Below are positions 1-10,200 of a stretch of DNA of 64,000 bases, piece after piece (the stretch's first letter is position 1; the number at the start of each line of letters is the position of its first letter). The stretch is from the NCBI GenBank assembly GCA_944548615.1, contig OX155964.1, positions 14,536,980 through 14,600,979 on the forward strand, in the 5' to 3' direction. The notes under the pieces are model-generated. The model was given only the letters and a program-made list of their open reading frames with translations. It did no database searches and was not told the DNA's origin. The stretch is from Micropterix aruncella (lineage: Eukaryota > Arthropoda > Insecta > Lepidoptera > Micropterigidae). Made by a program: the position numbers and the translations under genes.

Positions 1-1480
1 AACAATTTTTATAATAATTATGATGTTATTTTTCATAATAAATATGTACCTATATTAAATATATTGTAATATGTTTTCGAGGCTGTCTATCTTATAAAAA
101 GCATGTGTAGTGCGAGAGTGTTCAACACTAATGTTTGGTTTTAAATCTCGTGTTGTCTTCGGAAGGTTATTAAGGCGACATGATACCTGGGAACGACCAT
201 ATCTGAAGAATTTTAGTTTTATGAGTTTTTTGAAAAATATAAGCATTGATTTAAAAAACTTTCTAAGTGAATCCCTCGATAAGGAATCAATTTATAATTC
301 GGACTCAAAAAAGTTGCTGATTGCCTTGGACATTAAGGCTTTAAACTGACTTCGAAAACATTCAGGCGCGTTTACTCCTACAATGTAAGCGGTGATTTTG
401 TTTTATTATAATTTTATTATATTGACTGGTTAATTCTCTATTGCAGCACTTAGCCACATTTTTTATTTACGCCCTAAATTAATTACAATTAATTAAAACA
501 AGCGCTCTGAGAGTTACACTAAATATGCTTTGGCATTAACACCGTTATACCACCACTGCGTAAAGATATTTATTCTGTGATAGTGCTGAGATACAGCATT
601 TAGTATGCGCCTGGTAGCCGGCGCGAGCGGACTTAGAATCTGCGCTTGACGCTTCGTCAATGCTGGATTTTATATTGGTCAAACCCTACAAAATTGACCT
701 CGTCTTTTTGTTTGCGTGTACGCCCATTTCGGATATTTTTCTGAGGTCTCATATCGCCTTAAAGAGTTTAAAGACCAAATACACAAGTGACTTGTGGATA
801 ATAGTCAAACTGACTTTTGGGAGGGCATTGCAGGCTGTGCTACGAGTGTCATGATCATGTACGTGTAGGTTAAGCGTACACTCGTGTATGGTGTTTTTAG
901 CATACACTAAACATCTGAGATTATACTCTGATGAAAAAAGAGCGCGGTGCGTCCCTCCGTACACGGTCTATCGTCATCATCGCCTCGATATAAGTACATA
1001 TTATGAATATTAGCGATTGATATCAATATTAGTAATTTTCTTTGTAAATGCGTAATAGTTAAATAAACAAATAAATTGACGCCTGTTAAATACTTGCGAT
1101 TCTAAAATTTCAATTTTAATTAAGCACAAAATTTTGATCACTAATAATCAAGTAGGTACCTACATAACGAGAATACCGACAATATATTACGTGTTATTAT
1201 CGTAGGTTGAAAAAAAATATTCAGCTCACTATTTTTTATAGTTTGTTTGGTAATGAACGATTAAATATTGATAATTACTATTTCGGCCTTCGTATTAATG
1301 CCAAAAAATGCGCTAGCATAGCTGTCTATTTGGGCATTTATAAAACGAGTATATAATATGTTTTCCGGAAGTACAAATTTATTCAGTTCACAAATTTTAA
1401 TAGTTTACTTGGTAATGAATAATGAATAGAAATAATTAGTATGGCCTTCATAGCAGAGCTGGTTATTGTGGATTTAAAAA
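1..1480. other. AT-rich intergenic or intron sequence, nothing recognised
   Basis: I searched this stretch for the missing last exon of the P450 gene to its right (a minus-strand exon opening just after the heme loop) and did not find it. Short open frames at 110-349 and 660-854 resemble no family I know and show no supporting structure. A modestly GC-rich patch at about 600-960 may be old repeat sequence. Confidence 0.4.
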
Positions 1481-1489
1481 ACGAGTACA

Positions 1490-2290
1490 ATGTTCAACTG
1501 GCAGGCAATTTAATGAAAATTGGAAGAAATAGTGGCCGTAATGTGACCTATTTGCCTGGACCTGTTGATTTGGGATTGTTTTATATCTGTTTCATTGGAT
1601 GAATTTCGCTTAAAAAATGACTAGTTTGGTCGCAACCATTAAAAAAAGCAATAACCTTCATATTATATACTGAAAAGCACCAAAGAAAGACTAGTATTTT
1701 AGGCATATTTACTTTCTAAAATTATCTGATTTTAGTCTAAAATAAATAAAAATCAAATAAAAGTAGTTCTCGCAATTCCAACGCTACTTGATGATGATGG
1801 AATTGATATGGAATCCGATATATCTAATCAGCAAATAATAACGTTCTATAACAGTACGAAGTCCTTGGTAAATATTGTCGATGAAATTAAAGGCCTACCC
1901 CTAATCCTTACTGAAAATCACAAGGAGATGGATCTTGTTTTTCTTTTTTGATTTATGAATATTGGAGGTATTAACTCCTACATATACGTATCTTTTATTA
2001 AGCCAATACTTTGTCAAAATTTGGCAAGAAGATATTTTATAAAAAGTTGCCCTAGAGCTTTGCAAGCCTATTTATATAATATATATGAATCTTTAATTAT
2101 ACTAAATAAGCAATCGATCAATAATATAAAAGACAAAAATGAAACTGCGTATATGCGAAATTTTGTACATCATTTCGTAAAAACAACTAATAAAAAAGCA
2201 AGTTTATACAATTCTCAAGGATTTCATATTGCACGACCTGAACTTTTATACTTTTGCCCAATTCTGAATTCACCTTTCACGCTGTGAATT
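1490..2290 (+). pseudogene. Decayed piggyBac-type transposase, C-terminal part
   Basis: From about 1738 the plus strand reads through text typical of the late catalytic domain and C-terminal region of piggyBac transposases: TFYNSTKSLVNIVDE (about 1837-1881), then NIGGINSYI (about 1957) and ARRYFIKSCPRAL (about 2020). In intact family members the first motif is close to TFYNSTKGGVD and the second to NIGGINSY, about 40 residues later. At least one stop (TGA near 1951) lies between the segments. Weaker upstream text near 1527-1545 (SGRNVT) could be an earlier part of the same enzyme. No TTAA-flanked terminal repeats were identified for this copy. The family assignment is from motif memory, without an alignment. 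Confidence 0.65.
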
Positions 2291-2586
2291 TTATAATTTT
2301 GACTGTTTTTTAACTGTGAATATATTGTTTTTTTTTGTTGACATAAGTAATATTATTAGTTATAAAGATATCCACACGAGTTTGATAATTGAAAAATATA
2401 CATAACCATATATTTTAATGAAAGATAAGTTTATATCCGAAATGATAGAGACCTCATGTCTCGTGTTTGAATTAGGAATCCAGGCTTCAGAAATATTTAC
2501 AAGAAATACGTATAAACATTTGAAGGGACAAATAATAACTGTTAATTGCTGAAGAAAAAGACGTAAATCAAACAATATAAAGGTAC
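2290..2586. other. Sequence downstream of P450-A heme exon, no exon seen
   Basis: This is the start of the intron after exon 11 of P450-A. I see AT-rich sequence only and no candidate for the final exon. Confidence 0.4.
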
Positions 2587-2769
2587 CTATGCAACCTCTG
2601 GGTCCCAAGCTGAAGGCCAAGAAAGCAGCTGGATGCCTCCCTACTGATCGTTCAGGAGAAAATCTGTCAGGATCGTAAGCTTCGCAATCTTCACCCCAGT
2701 ATTTTGGATTCAATTGAATATCCCTCAACGCCAACATGCAGTCGGTTCCTTCGGGAACCTTACAGTTTT
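2587..2769 (-). CDS. P450-A exon 11 (heme-binding)
   Basis: This 183-base exon encodes LALRDIQLNPKYWGED, YDPDRFSPER and the heme loop FSLGPRGCIG with its cysteine ligand. It ends at donor ATAG|GTACCT right after CIG, as in P450-B. The final exon should follow to the left but is not recognised. Confidence 0.88.
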
Positions 2770-2842
2770 CTATGGAAAAATATGGAGAGCTAATATAAAG
2801 TATGGTAAGAGATCAGGATATAGATGCTCGATAGCTACATAC

Positions 2843-2994
2843 CGAATTCAATGGTTTCGGTCGTCATCCTTGCGATATAAGACCCTATCGGAAAGAATCT
2901 TAAAGTCTCCTTAATTACATTTTCCATGTACACCATCTTTCTTAAATCTTGAACTGTTATGTCTCTGTCGCTGTCTCCCAAAATTTCATAAATC
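2843..2994 (-). CDS. P450-A exon 10 (K-helix)
   Basis: This 152-base exon encodes GDSDRDITVQDLRKM followed by the K-helix IKETLRFFP, which holds the invariant E..R pair. Borders are TTTTAG| and |GTATGT. Confidence 0.87.
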
Positions 2995-3059
2995 CTAAAA
3001 TAAGCTGGAATTATAAATTCAAATTCTAACAGCAACTTTAAAGTATAAAAGTGCTTTAC

Positions 3060-3145
3060 TCGCTGTAGAGTCTCTCTTGTATATGGGGATATATTCCGAG
3101 AAGCATCAGGGTGAAACCAGTTGTAGTATCCGAAGACTCAAAACC
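3060..3145 (-). CDS. P450-A exon 9 (I-helix)
   Basis: This 86-base exon encodes GFESSDTTTGFTLMLLGIY. The oxygen-binding I-helix motif reads ESSDTT, where P450-B has AVDTSGT. It is followed by PHIQERLYSE with donor GA|GTAAAG. Confidence 0.82.
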
Positions 3146-3217
3146 CTGAAAGGTAACATCCGTTATAAATATTATTTCTTATACAAATTAGAAACAACAA
3201 GTCCACTGTAGCCTTAC

Positions 3218-3330
3218 TGTTAAGTAAAGAGTAAGTAGCTCATCGATCGCCTCTTTTTCTGTCCATTTGTCTAAGGAATCGATCTTAGTGAGTTCTAACA
3301 ACTGGCCAAAAATGCTTGTCGGAGTGTTTT
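3218..3330 (-). CDS. P450-A exon 8
   Basis: The exon encodes NTPTSIFGQLLELTK and DKWTEKEAIDELLTLYLT, the region leading into the I-helix, with donor ACA|GTAAGG. An acceptor after TTAGAG gives the phase expected from P450-B, with a two-residue deletion relative to it. Confidence 0.8.
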
Positions 3331-3379
3331 CTCTAATAAAGGGATCGCATAATAGAAAACTTGATAGACACTGTCGACA

Positions 3380-3844
3380 AATACTTAGAAGTGACAACAC
3401 GAACTCGACACTGCAAGCCTGAGAAATAGCTCAAAATGTTACCAACGCATCGAATAAGGAGTGTAACAAGAAATCTGCCCAAAGTGACCAAATATGGTCA
3501 TATTGGACAGTAATTCAACCCCTCCACCTTATCACCCAAGCGTGGCGGCGACCTTGAAATGCATATATTAGAATATATAAAGCTAAAACCGAGGAGTTTG
3601 CGAAATGTCGCTGTTTTTTTAGCATTGTGCAGCTTGCACAGGTTTTTTGAAGCTGCAAACGTTATCTCTAATTGTTGGTACAGGTACTAACAACATATAT
3701 AAAAATACAATTACATGACCTTTTGCAAGGTCGGGTGCATAAATTGACTGGGCTAATATAGACCATGGTCTCCAATCCCATGATGTTTATTTTTTATTTA
3801 TTTATTCGGTAAATTACAATTATCTACAGTAAATGGACATTTAC
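3380..3844. other. P450-A intron 7, left part, no element identified
   Basis: This sequence lies between exon 8 and the left target duplication of a family A repeat. I see no coding text or terminal repeats in it. Confidence 0.35.
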
Positions 3845-4819
3845 AATTATAATGTCATAAATAGAGTTGTTAACTCAGGAAGTTTTAACTATTAGTCGTT
3901 CTATCTCCCGTGAAGTGAACGGAGAAGACCTGGGCAAAACAGTCCACCGTCAAGCTCCGCCACATGCCCGTATAAGAGGCCAACGCCTTAACCGCGAGAT
4001 AACTAGGTATATTACCCAGCGAGCTTACACTCACGCCCTTACTTCCAATTGCGACCAGATTACTCTGGTCTCTTGACTGGTTACGAGTTCGAGGTCGCTT
4101 GTGCGGTCCTCTCCCTTACGAAGCGGTGAAACGGTGTATACCGAATCTATCGCGGATCAGGGCTTCCTTTGCCCGACTGTTCACCCAGGATCGGGTAGTT
4201 TCCTGGGTGAACAGGAACCTACCCGATCGGTAGGTTCCTACCGATGGTCGTTTCAAGAGCAGTCGCCGTAAGACCCGCAACCACCCCCGCTCTATAGGAA
4301 ACAGTACTCCTTCCAGATTCCCCCGACTGTTATTCAGAGTGCACAGTCGATTGGCTTACGCCGCACGGTACGCAGACCGTCCAGGAGCGCTAGAAGGTTG
4401 ATTCCCAGGGGAAACTAGCCCTAAGGCCAGAGTCCTGCCCGGGCTCGCACTTCATGAGTGGAGTTCGTCGGATAGGTGTTGACCCGTGAGTGTGACCAAC
4501 CCTGAATAGAATGGGTCTTCGTGGCCAACTCAGCAAGGGCCCATTATAAATAGGATAGAAAACGAATTTACCGCGTGAAATTTATAGCACCCGACGTTTC
4601 GGTGACGTTGCAGCCGCCGTTGTCCAGGGTAGACTGACGTTGCAGCCGCCGTTGTCAGTCTACCCTGGACAACGGCGGCTGCAACGTCACCGAAACGTCG
4701 GGTGCTACAAATTTCACGGGGTAAATTCGTTTTCTATCCTATTTATAATGTCAAACAACCGCGATAGTCTTCGATTTTATAAGGGCCCATTAGCTCCCAA
4801 TTATAATTATAATGTCATA
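3845..4819 (+). repeat. Family A repeat, copy 1 (with nested insertion)
   Basis: This is a GC-rich interspersed repeat whose consensus is near 660 bp. It is flanked by a 15-bp direct duplication, AATTATAATGTCATA, at 3845-3859 and 4805-4819. It runs from a shortened head (GTTGTTAACTCAGGAAG) to the typical tail GGGCCCATTAGCTCCC. About 26 bases of the head are missing relative to copy 2. A small inverted rearrangement lies at 4187-4250, and a 234-bp palindromic insertion at 4547-4780. I could not assign the family to a known class. Confidence 0.8.
4535..4792. repeat. Long palindrome inserted in family A copy 1
   Basis: The inserted sequence 4547-4780 is flanked by the 12-bp direct repeat AAGGGCCCATTA (4535-4546 and 4781-4792). 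It contains two arms of about 92 bases, 4547-4638 and 4654-4747, inverted around a 15-base centre. A further 33 bases ending CTTCGATTTTAT follow. The arms carry GTTGCAGCCGCCGTTGTCC and the complement CCGAAACGTCGGGTGC. One half-arm recurs at 5726-5771. Confidence 0.8.
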
Positions 4820-4825
4820 GCCGAG

Positions 4826-5025
4826 ATTCCAGTAGACTGATAACATGTTATGCCAGAAACTATTGCCAGTGATTCTATTGTAATGTCGCCTAACTAGGCA
4901 ATAGCCTGTTCTAAGGTGGACATTTAAATTGATGTAAATATATTATGAACCAATGTATAAAAAAACTAAGTAATGTAGGATATATAAATTTATAGGGGTT
5001 TAAGTTAGAGTACATTTAATAAAAT
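4826..5025 (-). repeat. LINE 3'-end remnant with GCCTAACTAGGC motif
   Basis: At about 4889 the text GCCTAACTAGGCAATAGCC is followed by TTCTAAGG. This is the same signature as in the minus-strand LINE tail at 7266. No coding sequence remains, so it is probably the last part of a truncated LINE copy. Confidence 0.45.
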
Positions 5026-5032
5026 AACTTAC

Positions 5033-5084
5033 TCTTGTCGCTGCTCCAATTTTCGAAATAATCTTTTAATTTCCTGGAAATAAT
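5033..5084 (-). CDS. P450-A exon 7
   Basis: This 52-base exon is bounded by TTTGCAG and GTAAGT. It encodes IISRKLKDYFENWSSDK, matching exon 7 of P450-B (VISKKSKQHFQTYSPDN) in length and phase. Confidence 0.75.
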
Positions 5085-5480
5085 CTGCAAATAATATAAG
5101 TAATAAACAATATAAATTAAAACTTTTTAGAAAGATAAGATCTTGCTCCTATCTATTGGGTATGCGCGTGTGTTTTTCATTTAATGTATTTACCCTATTC
5201 CCTGCGAATCTTAAATTTTTAATTAGGCATGACGTCTAATTGATACAAAAAACTGATGATTCTTAAAAAATGCTTTTATTTCCTGATATTATATTGAAAT
5301 GCGACAAGGTAAAACTGAAAAATTGCTAGATTTAAAAATGAAATATCTTGAAACCAAAGCTATGGATTAGGGTTAGTTTTCAATTTCTCGTGATTGAAGT
5401 TTTGCGTTGAGGAGTTCCCGAGTTACAGGCAGAGATATTTCCATAAATTATGTTGCCTGTATATAATGTGCAATAAATAT

Positions 5481-5560
5481 TAATTATAAGCAAAACTTTT
5501 GTAAAACATAAATTAAAGTAGAATTGTTTTGTAAAACATAAATTAAAGTAGAATTGAGGA
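5481..5560. repeat. Short tandem duplication
   Basis: The unit TTTTGTAAAACATAAATTAA with its continuation AGTAGAATTG occurs twice in direct tandem (about 5497 and 5527). A further partial AAAGTAGAATTG follows. Confidence 0.7.
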
Positions 5561-5571
5561 AAGTAGAATTG

Positions 5572-5718
5572 TTCCATGGATAGAACAATGGAATTTTGAA
5601 ACTGCATCCAGTGGTTACTTCCGCTATCCAATATATGTTCGCAGATCGACGATTTTTCTCGCTGAACGTTTTTAACAGCTTTGATGTGTTCTGTCAGTCG
5701 CGTGGCTATGGGCCGTTT
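5572..5718 (-). pseudogene. Fragment resembling GIY-YIG domain of a Penelope-like element
   Basis: The minus strand encodes KRPIATRLTEHIKAVKN followed by SSICEHILDSG without a stop. This resembles the second half of the GIY-YIG endonuclease of Penelope-like retroelements, where an R..EH motif is followed by a helix and the text ..AEH....H. It occupies the place where P450-A exons 4-6 would be expected. The assignment rests on a short match. Confidence 0.5.
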
Positions 5719-5775
5719 CGGGTCCTACAAATTTCACGCGGTAAATTCGTTTTCTATCCTATTTATAATATTTTT
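5719..5775. repeat. Half-copy of the palindrome arm
   Basis: The text TACAAATTTCACGCGGTAAA continuing through CTATCCTATTTATAAT is nearly identical to the right arm of the palindrome at 4700-4750. It abuts the GIY-YIG-like fragment, which suggests that the two belong to one element family. Confidence 0.65.
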
Positions 5776-6134
5776 CCTTATTTTAAAGCATGATACTAAT
5801 AGTTTATGAATTAAGCAATATCCATATTTCTTATGTAATATATTGGATTGTTGAGTAAGCTATGGACTATATTTTTATTGGTTCTCTCCAAGACTTCTTA
5901 TATTTCCCGCTCACAAACAATCACACCCAGTATATTTGTCTTATGAGTTTTTAAAAAATCTCAAATTCCCGAGGGAGGGGGGGGGGCAGCACCGACGTTG
6001 ATGCTCCCGGCTCGAAAACCCCGTAGATCCGTGGCCGATTCAGAGATGTGGGTACTTTGGGTAACCCAAGTTTGGGGGAAGTCTGCAGATAGACGAAAAA
6101 CACTTTTGCATAATATCATATAATTCATATTTAC

Positions 6135-6251
6135 CCTTTGAAGTGATGAGTCCATCACCGAGAAACGTTTTAAAAAATTTGTAATAAACACTCTTTTCTA
6201 GTGCTTTTGATGAATTCAGCAAGATATACGCGTCTTCCGCACGGTTGATTA
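6135..6251 (-). CDS. P450-A exon 3
   Basis: This 117-base exon encodes NRAEDAYILLNSSKALEK and ends FLGDGLITSK, with donor G|GTAAAT. It is the same length as exon 3 of P450-B. The next expected exon, with the W..HRK C-helix, was not found downstream. Confidence 0.85.
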
Positions 6252-6821
6252 CTTTAAAAAGAGAATAATACAATATTTTAACAAAAAAAAACGACTTAAA
6301 TTTTTCATTTAATTGTGAAACTTCGAACGGGCTATCATAATTTAATGCGTATACAAATTTCATATCTGTGCTGTTGACCTTTGACACAGATAGTAGCTTC
6401 TCTTAGAACAAAATTGAAATCAAAGCGAATATGTCATGAGTCGTAAGGGCTCGGATATGGTCGCCAGATATTTTGCTACTCGGCCTAGGCAGATATCCGA
6501 ACGCTTGAAAAGGTCGGCAGCCATTACCTGCCCGTAATGCGTACCGTTCGCGTTCGTCGTAAAGAACCCCTCCGCCCACATGCCTCGCGCCCTCTTCCCG
6601 CATTGCCTTGTAGCTCGAGAGTAAAGCTACTGGGTGGTATACTGTGCCGTTGAGAAGTTTCCTCGTTGGAAGCCAACCCTGGGGGCCGCAGTCCTATCTT
6701 GTCGAAAATCGTTGAAATATCAATCGATCGATATTAAGATATTTTGTGATAAATATGTAATGGCCGTCTAACTGCTATCAGCGACCTAGCCCCAAATTTC
6801 AACCTATCCAATCATACTCAC
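6252..6821. other. P450-A intron 2, GC-rich patch of unknown origin
   Basis: A patch at about 6440-6710 is clearly richer in GC than its surroundings and is probably an old repeat, but I recognise no protein or terminus in it. An open frame on the minus strand (6403-6603) has no family resemblance. Confidence 0.35.
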
Positions 6822-6911
6822 TGACAATTGGCAGAGGTCGAATCCATATCCTAATTGGAACGGTAACTTCTTTAAATCGCTTCGCGATTTCGTTCAGGAT
6901 AAGAAAGAAAT
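6822..6911 (-). CDS. P450-A exon 2
   Basis: This 90-base exon is preceded by CACAG and followed by GTGAGT. It encodes FKEVTVPIRIWIRPLPIV, the first beta-sheet region, and aligns along its whole length with exon 2 of P450-B. Confidence 0.8.
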
Positions 6912-7190
6912 CTGTGAAAGATATTAATAATTAACAATAATCGGGTTAAAATTGCGATACTCTCCTGACAGATTGCAGAAGCAAAGGTTTGGTACTCGCT
7001 ATATAAAACGGTTATGTTATATACCACGTTTTCAGTCATGACATGGGAGCGTCTCAGACGTTCTGAATTCTAAAGCAATTTGGAATTATATCGACAGTTT
7101 CCCATTATTCTCAGTTTTTAATATACCTATAACTTTGGCTTCTATGCGTCTTACCAGAAAAAAATACAATATTCCGACATCAATTATAGT
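6912..7190. other. P450-A intron 1, part, nothing identified
   Basis: AT-rich intron sequence between exon 2 and the LINE fragment beginning near 7195. Confidence 0.35.
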
Positions 7191-7194
7191 AATA

Positions 7195-8030
7195 ATATAA
7201 TAATAATAATAATAATAATTTTATTCATTCAAAAATATAAATTTACAATTGTATTAGTTGCAGAATCTGCCTAACTAGGCCATAGCCCGTACCAAGGAAA
7301 ACTCTATGTATGGCAAAGATTTATTCATGTGCTCATAATATTAAAATGAAAAATACAAAATATGATAAAATAGAAAATAGATAAGCGAATGCAAATTAAA
7401 CTTATAATTATATTTAAAATATTGATATAGCATGGTCATGGAAATAAATATTAATATAAAATGTCGTAATATGAACTTTGTAAAACAAATAAATAAATAG
7501 TATTAAAATATAAAGTGTAGTGCAATGTATGACAACAATATGCAGACCTTTACTTTAAAATATGACTTATAGCCTTTTCCACCTCATTTCTACCAAGTTG
7601 AAGTAAATGTTGTGTAATTTTAGATTTTAATTGGATTGACTTAGTGTTTTGGCATGTTTTTATCGATTCTTTTAGATGGTTATACATTTTTGGCCCTATA
7701 AAGCCAAAGTGTCTTTGGGCGAAGGATGTTCGGGTTTTCTGTACAATGTGTTTACAGGTTGTGGCGCTCCTCGTTGAAATTTTATGCTCAGCTTTAACGT
7801 GAATATCTTTACTTTTTATGTAGTTAAGAAAGACTGTCTTTGCAAATACCTGCCTGATGTCTAATATCTTCAGCTCTGCAAACAAGTCATTTGAGGGGTA
7901 CCTTCGAGGCTTTTTGGCAATAACTCGAAGAAGCGCCTTCTGCGCTGTCATAAGCGGATTTAAAACATTACGTGTAGACCCTCCCCAACCTAGGATACCG
8001 TATGAAATTAGACTATTTGCCTTAATTAGA
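7195..8030 (-). pseudogene. LINE 3' end: reverse transcriptase C-terminal region and 3'UTR
   Basis: The minus strand encodes LISYGILGWGGSTRN at about 8020-7975, then a 133-residue open stretch, 7951-7550, with AQKALLRVI and RTSFAQRHFGFIGPKMYN. This is the post-RT (thumb) region of Jockey/CR1-like non-LTR elements. It is clearly related to the LINE at 46.5-50.7 kb (RTTFAQRHIFYIAPKLYN) but divergent. The 3'UTR has the GCCTAGTTAGGC palindrome and ends in a (TTA)n-type tail at 7195-7220. The copy is truncated at its 5' end within the RT and lies in intron 1 of P450-A in the same orientation. Confidence 0.85.
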
Positions 8031-8440
8031 CTATTAGACTTAAATTATTAACAACTTAGATTATTGAATTTCATTATGGTTTTCGTGGATATTTAGTGAA
8101 AATTTCGTCTCCTAATTCGCTTAGATATCATTAAAATTAAAATATATAATTGAAATTATTCTCTTGGTAAAAAAGTGATAAGCAAGAAACCATTACCTTC
8201 GATTCAGGGTTAAAGTGGATTTATATAAATTCCAAGGCGGCGTTTTATGTGTCGTATTGGATTTCTCCAGAAATTACACAGAAAACATTAAAAAAAGATA
8301 GATTCGATATTTTGTACAATGTAACCGGGTTTTTGAAAGGTTGCATTCTTAAATATAATATATACAGTCTCTTTCGCGTCCGCGATTACTTCCTCTCGCA
8401 TTATGATATTAATATAGAGACTATTTGATTTTCCTAGATC
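8031..8440. other. P450-A intron 1, part, nothing identified
   Basis: AT-rich sequence between two LINE fragments, with no recognised feature. Confidence 0.35.
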
Positions 8441-9345
8441 GGACTTAATAAACTGCAGTAATCACCTAGCATCTGTCGATTGGATTGCAGCTTTCACTAA
8501 CCTTGACTGTAACTTCTCTCTGGAAGTATTCTACAAAATCCTTTGGTCAATCATTAACTTAAATATACCAATAAAAAAGAAAAGAACAACAAATACCCCA
8601 TATGGTTCAGCAGCGCCTAATAAAATGTTTTAAAGAAAATGAAAAATTTCGTCGTAAATATAAAAGATACGGCAATTAAAGGGACTATGAGTCGTCTTCA
8701 ATCCTTAGAGCGAGATCCAAAAAAAATTAAAATAGTGTCACAATGCTTATATCTCTAGTATAGATGAATATATTAGCGATCACATAAAACACATTTGGAC
8801 ATTTGTAAAATCCAAAAAGGCTTCTAATTCAATTCCTAAAATAATACATAATGGAAGCCAAACTGCAACTCTTGGTGAGGATATGTGTGAATCCATCTCG
8901 TCCTACTTTAGCTCTGTTTACAATTCTGGAAATACAAGCCCATCTACTGTTAATCCTATACCACGTGACCACGGAACTACAGTACCGATGATAACAGTCG
9001 GCTTGGATGATGTAGTCACGTTTGAAAAAAAAATACATAAAAAAGGCGCAGGACCAGGTATGATAACGCCTATATTCATATGTAACCGTGCCAACGACTT
9101 AGCTTTTCCATTGTTTATGATATTTTGTAAATCTCTTCAAGAGGGAATATTTCCAGCTAAATGAAAAACTGCCAATATCGTGCCTATTTATAAGGGCGGC
9201 GATTCTGGTCAAGTAAAGAACCATGGACCGATAAGCATATTGTCAAGTTTTTCCAAAATACTTAAATCCCTCGTACGCGATTCTCAGCCAGACCCAGCAT
9301 GGCTTCATAAACAATAGGTCCGTGATTTCAAACCTCTTGGAATAC
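8440..9345 (+). pseudogene. Decayed LINE reverse transcriptase, N-terminal part
   Basis: The plus strand carries eroded non-LTR RT text: an open stretch at 8883-9164 with KKGAGPGMITPIFI and FCKSLQEGIFPAK, then TANIVPIYKGGDS and PISILSSFSKILKSLV (about 9166-9275). These are the early RT blocks (GPDG.., W..A.V.PI.K.GD, YRPIS) of Jockey-like elements. Several frame changes and stops show that it is dead. It lies antisense in intron 1 of P450-A. Confidence 0.75.
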
Positions 9346-9531
9346 AGCGACTATATTTGCTCATCATTCGACAGTATAGTACTCGTCGCAGTCGTAAAAT
9401 AAATATTGTACACCTTCTAGGTAAACTGTATAGCAAATAAAATAGTACCAATCCATTTTGAACGACCTACTGAATGTTCACAATAAATACATTATTGTTA
9501 TTATTAATGTGCCAGAATCTTTTATACTTAC

Positions 9532-9727
9532 TTTGTTGACCAAGAAACAAATTTATATTTCCAAAAAGCGACGTGGTCTTAGGTCCAGGAAGCTTGTTAA
9601 TTATTTTCCTGGAAGTATTCCATTTATATACGATTTTGATACTTCTGTAACAGTACCACAGTACTAAAGAAATGACCAGCAACTTGAACGAACCAAGGAG
9701 AGAGGTCTTACGTTCCATAAAATCCAT
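9532..9727 (-). CDS. P450-A exon 1 (membrane anchor)
   Basis: The exon encodes the start MDFMERK, a hydrophobic anchor at about residues 10-27 (KLLVISLVLWYCY) and the hinge INKLPGPK. It ends CAAA|GTAAGT in phase 1, exactly as exon 1 of P450-B does. Confidence 0.85.
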
Positions 9728-10019
9728 GTTTCTATTTGGATATCTGCAAAAAAGTATTATTAACTTTTAATTAGAATGGTGTCTATTATTTTATTTATTT
9801 ATTTATTTATAAGTACTTATTACAATGGTTACCACTAAGTATACCAAACAAGTTCAAGAATCAAACATAAATAGTTCAGAGAAACCGTCACATCGTGTTT
9901 GGCATTATGTGATATGCCTGTAATTTATTTGGCAGCCAAAAGAAATATAAAAATATTTTATGTGAAAACGCGCCCGAATGTTTTGAAATATTTTATTTAT
10001 TGATTTTAGTTCTAAATGG

Positions 10020-10200
10020 GCAATACGTTCATTACCTTTCTTTTCTGACGATTTTTAAAATTATTTTCGCGTAATTAATAGAGGCAACAATGTATGTGAT
10101 GTTGGTTACAGATTATAGGTTAGCTCTAAAATATTGCCTGCAGGCAATAAGCTCGCCTTTTCTTAAGAATAAAGAGTTTTATTATTATTATTATTATTAT
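10020..10200 (+). repeat. LINE 3' tail, family with GGCAATAAGCTCGCC
   Basis: The text GGCAATAAGCTCGCCTTTT followed by a (TTA)n tail matches two other loci, 25315-25400 (minus) and 35930-36040 (plus). It is the 3' terminus of one LINE family. Confidence 0.7.

Larger units (their letters stand above)
2587..9727 (-). pseudogene. P450-A: CYP4-clan cytochrome P450, exons 1-3 and 7-11 only
   Basis: This is a microsomal monooxygenase gene of the CYP4 clan. Such enzymes oxidise lipids, odorants or plant toxins at a heme iron, with electrons from NADPH-P450 reductase. Exons were located by matching P450-B: 9727-9532, 6911-6822, 6251-6135, then 5084-5033, 3330-3218, 3145-3060, 2994-2843 and 2769-2587. 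All are open and have GT/AG borders. Exon lengths equal those of P450-B, except exon 1 (196 against 205) and exon 8 (six bases shorter). Exons 4-6 (389 bases in P450-B, carrying W..HRK) are absent from 5085-6134, and joining exon 3 directly to exon 7 breaks the frame. Exon 12 is not seen to the left. The heme loop FSLGPRGCIG is intact. It could be a young pseudogene, an assembly gap, or a gene whose last exon is outside the window. Confidence 0.7.

Noticed and set aside
110..854. Plus-strand open frames of 64-79 residues near the left end
   Set aside because: Short, with no similarity that I recognise and no splice or repeat context. Indistinguishable from random open frames.
4080..4105. GAGTTCGAGGTCGC in family A as a tRNA-like B box
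   Set aside because: It lies over 200 bases from the head, no A box is placed at the usual distance, and no cloverleaf could be folded by eye. A tRNA origin is therefore not supported.
9458..9667. Plus-strand open frame overlapping 9467-9727
   Set aside because: It is the antisense shadow of P450-A exon 1, which has the anchor, hinge and donor site on the minus strand.
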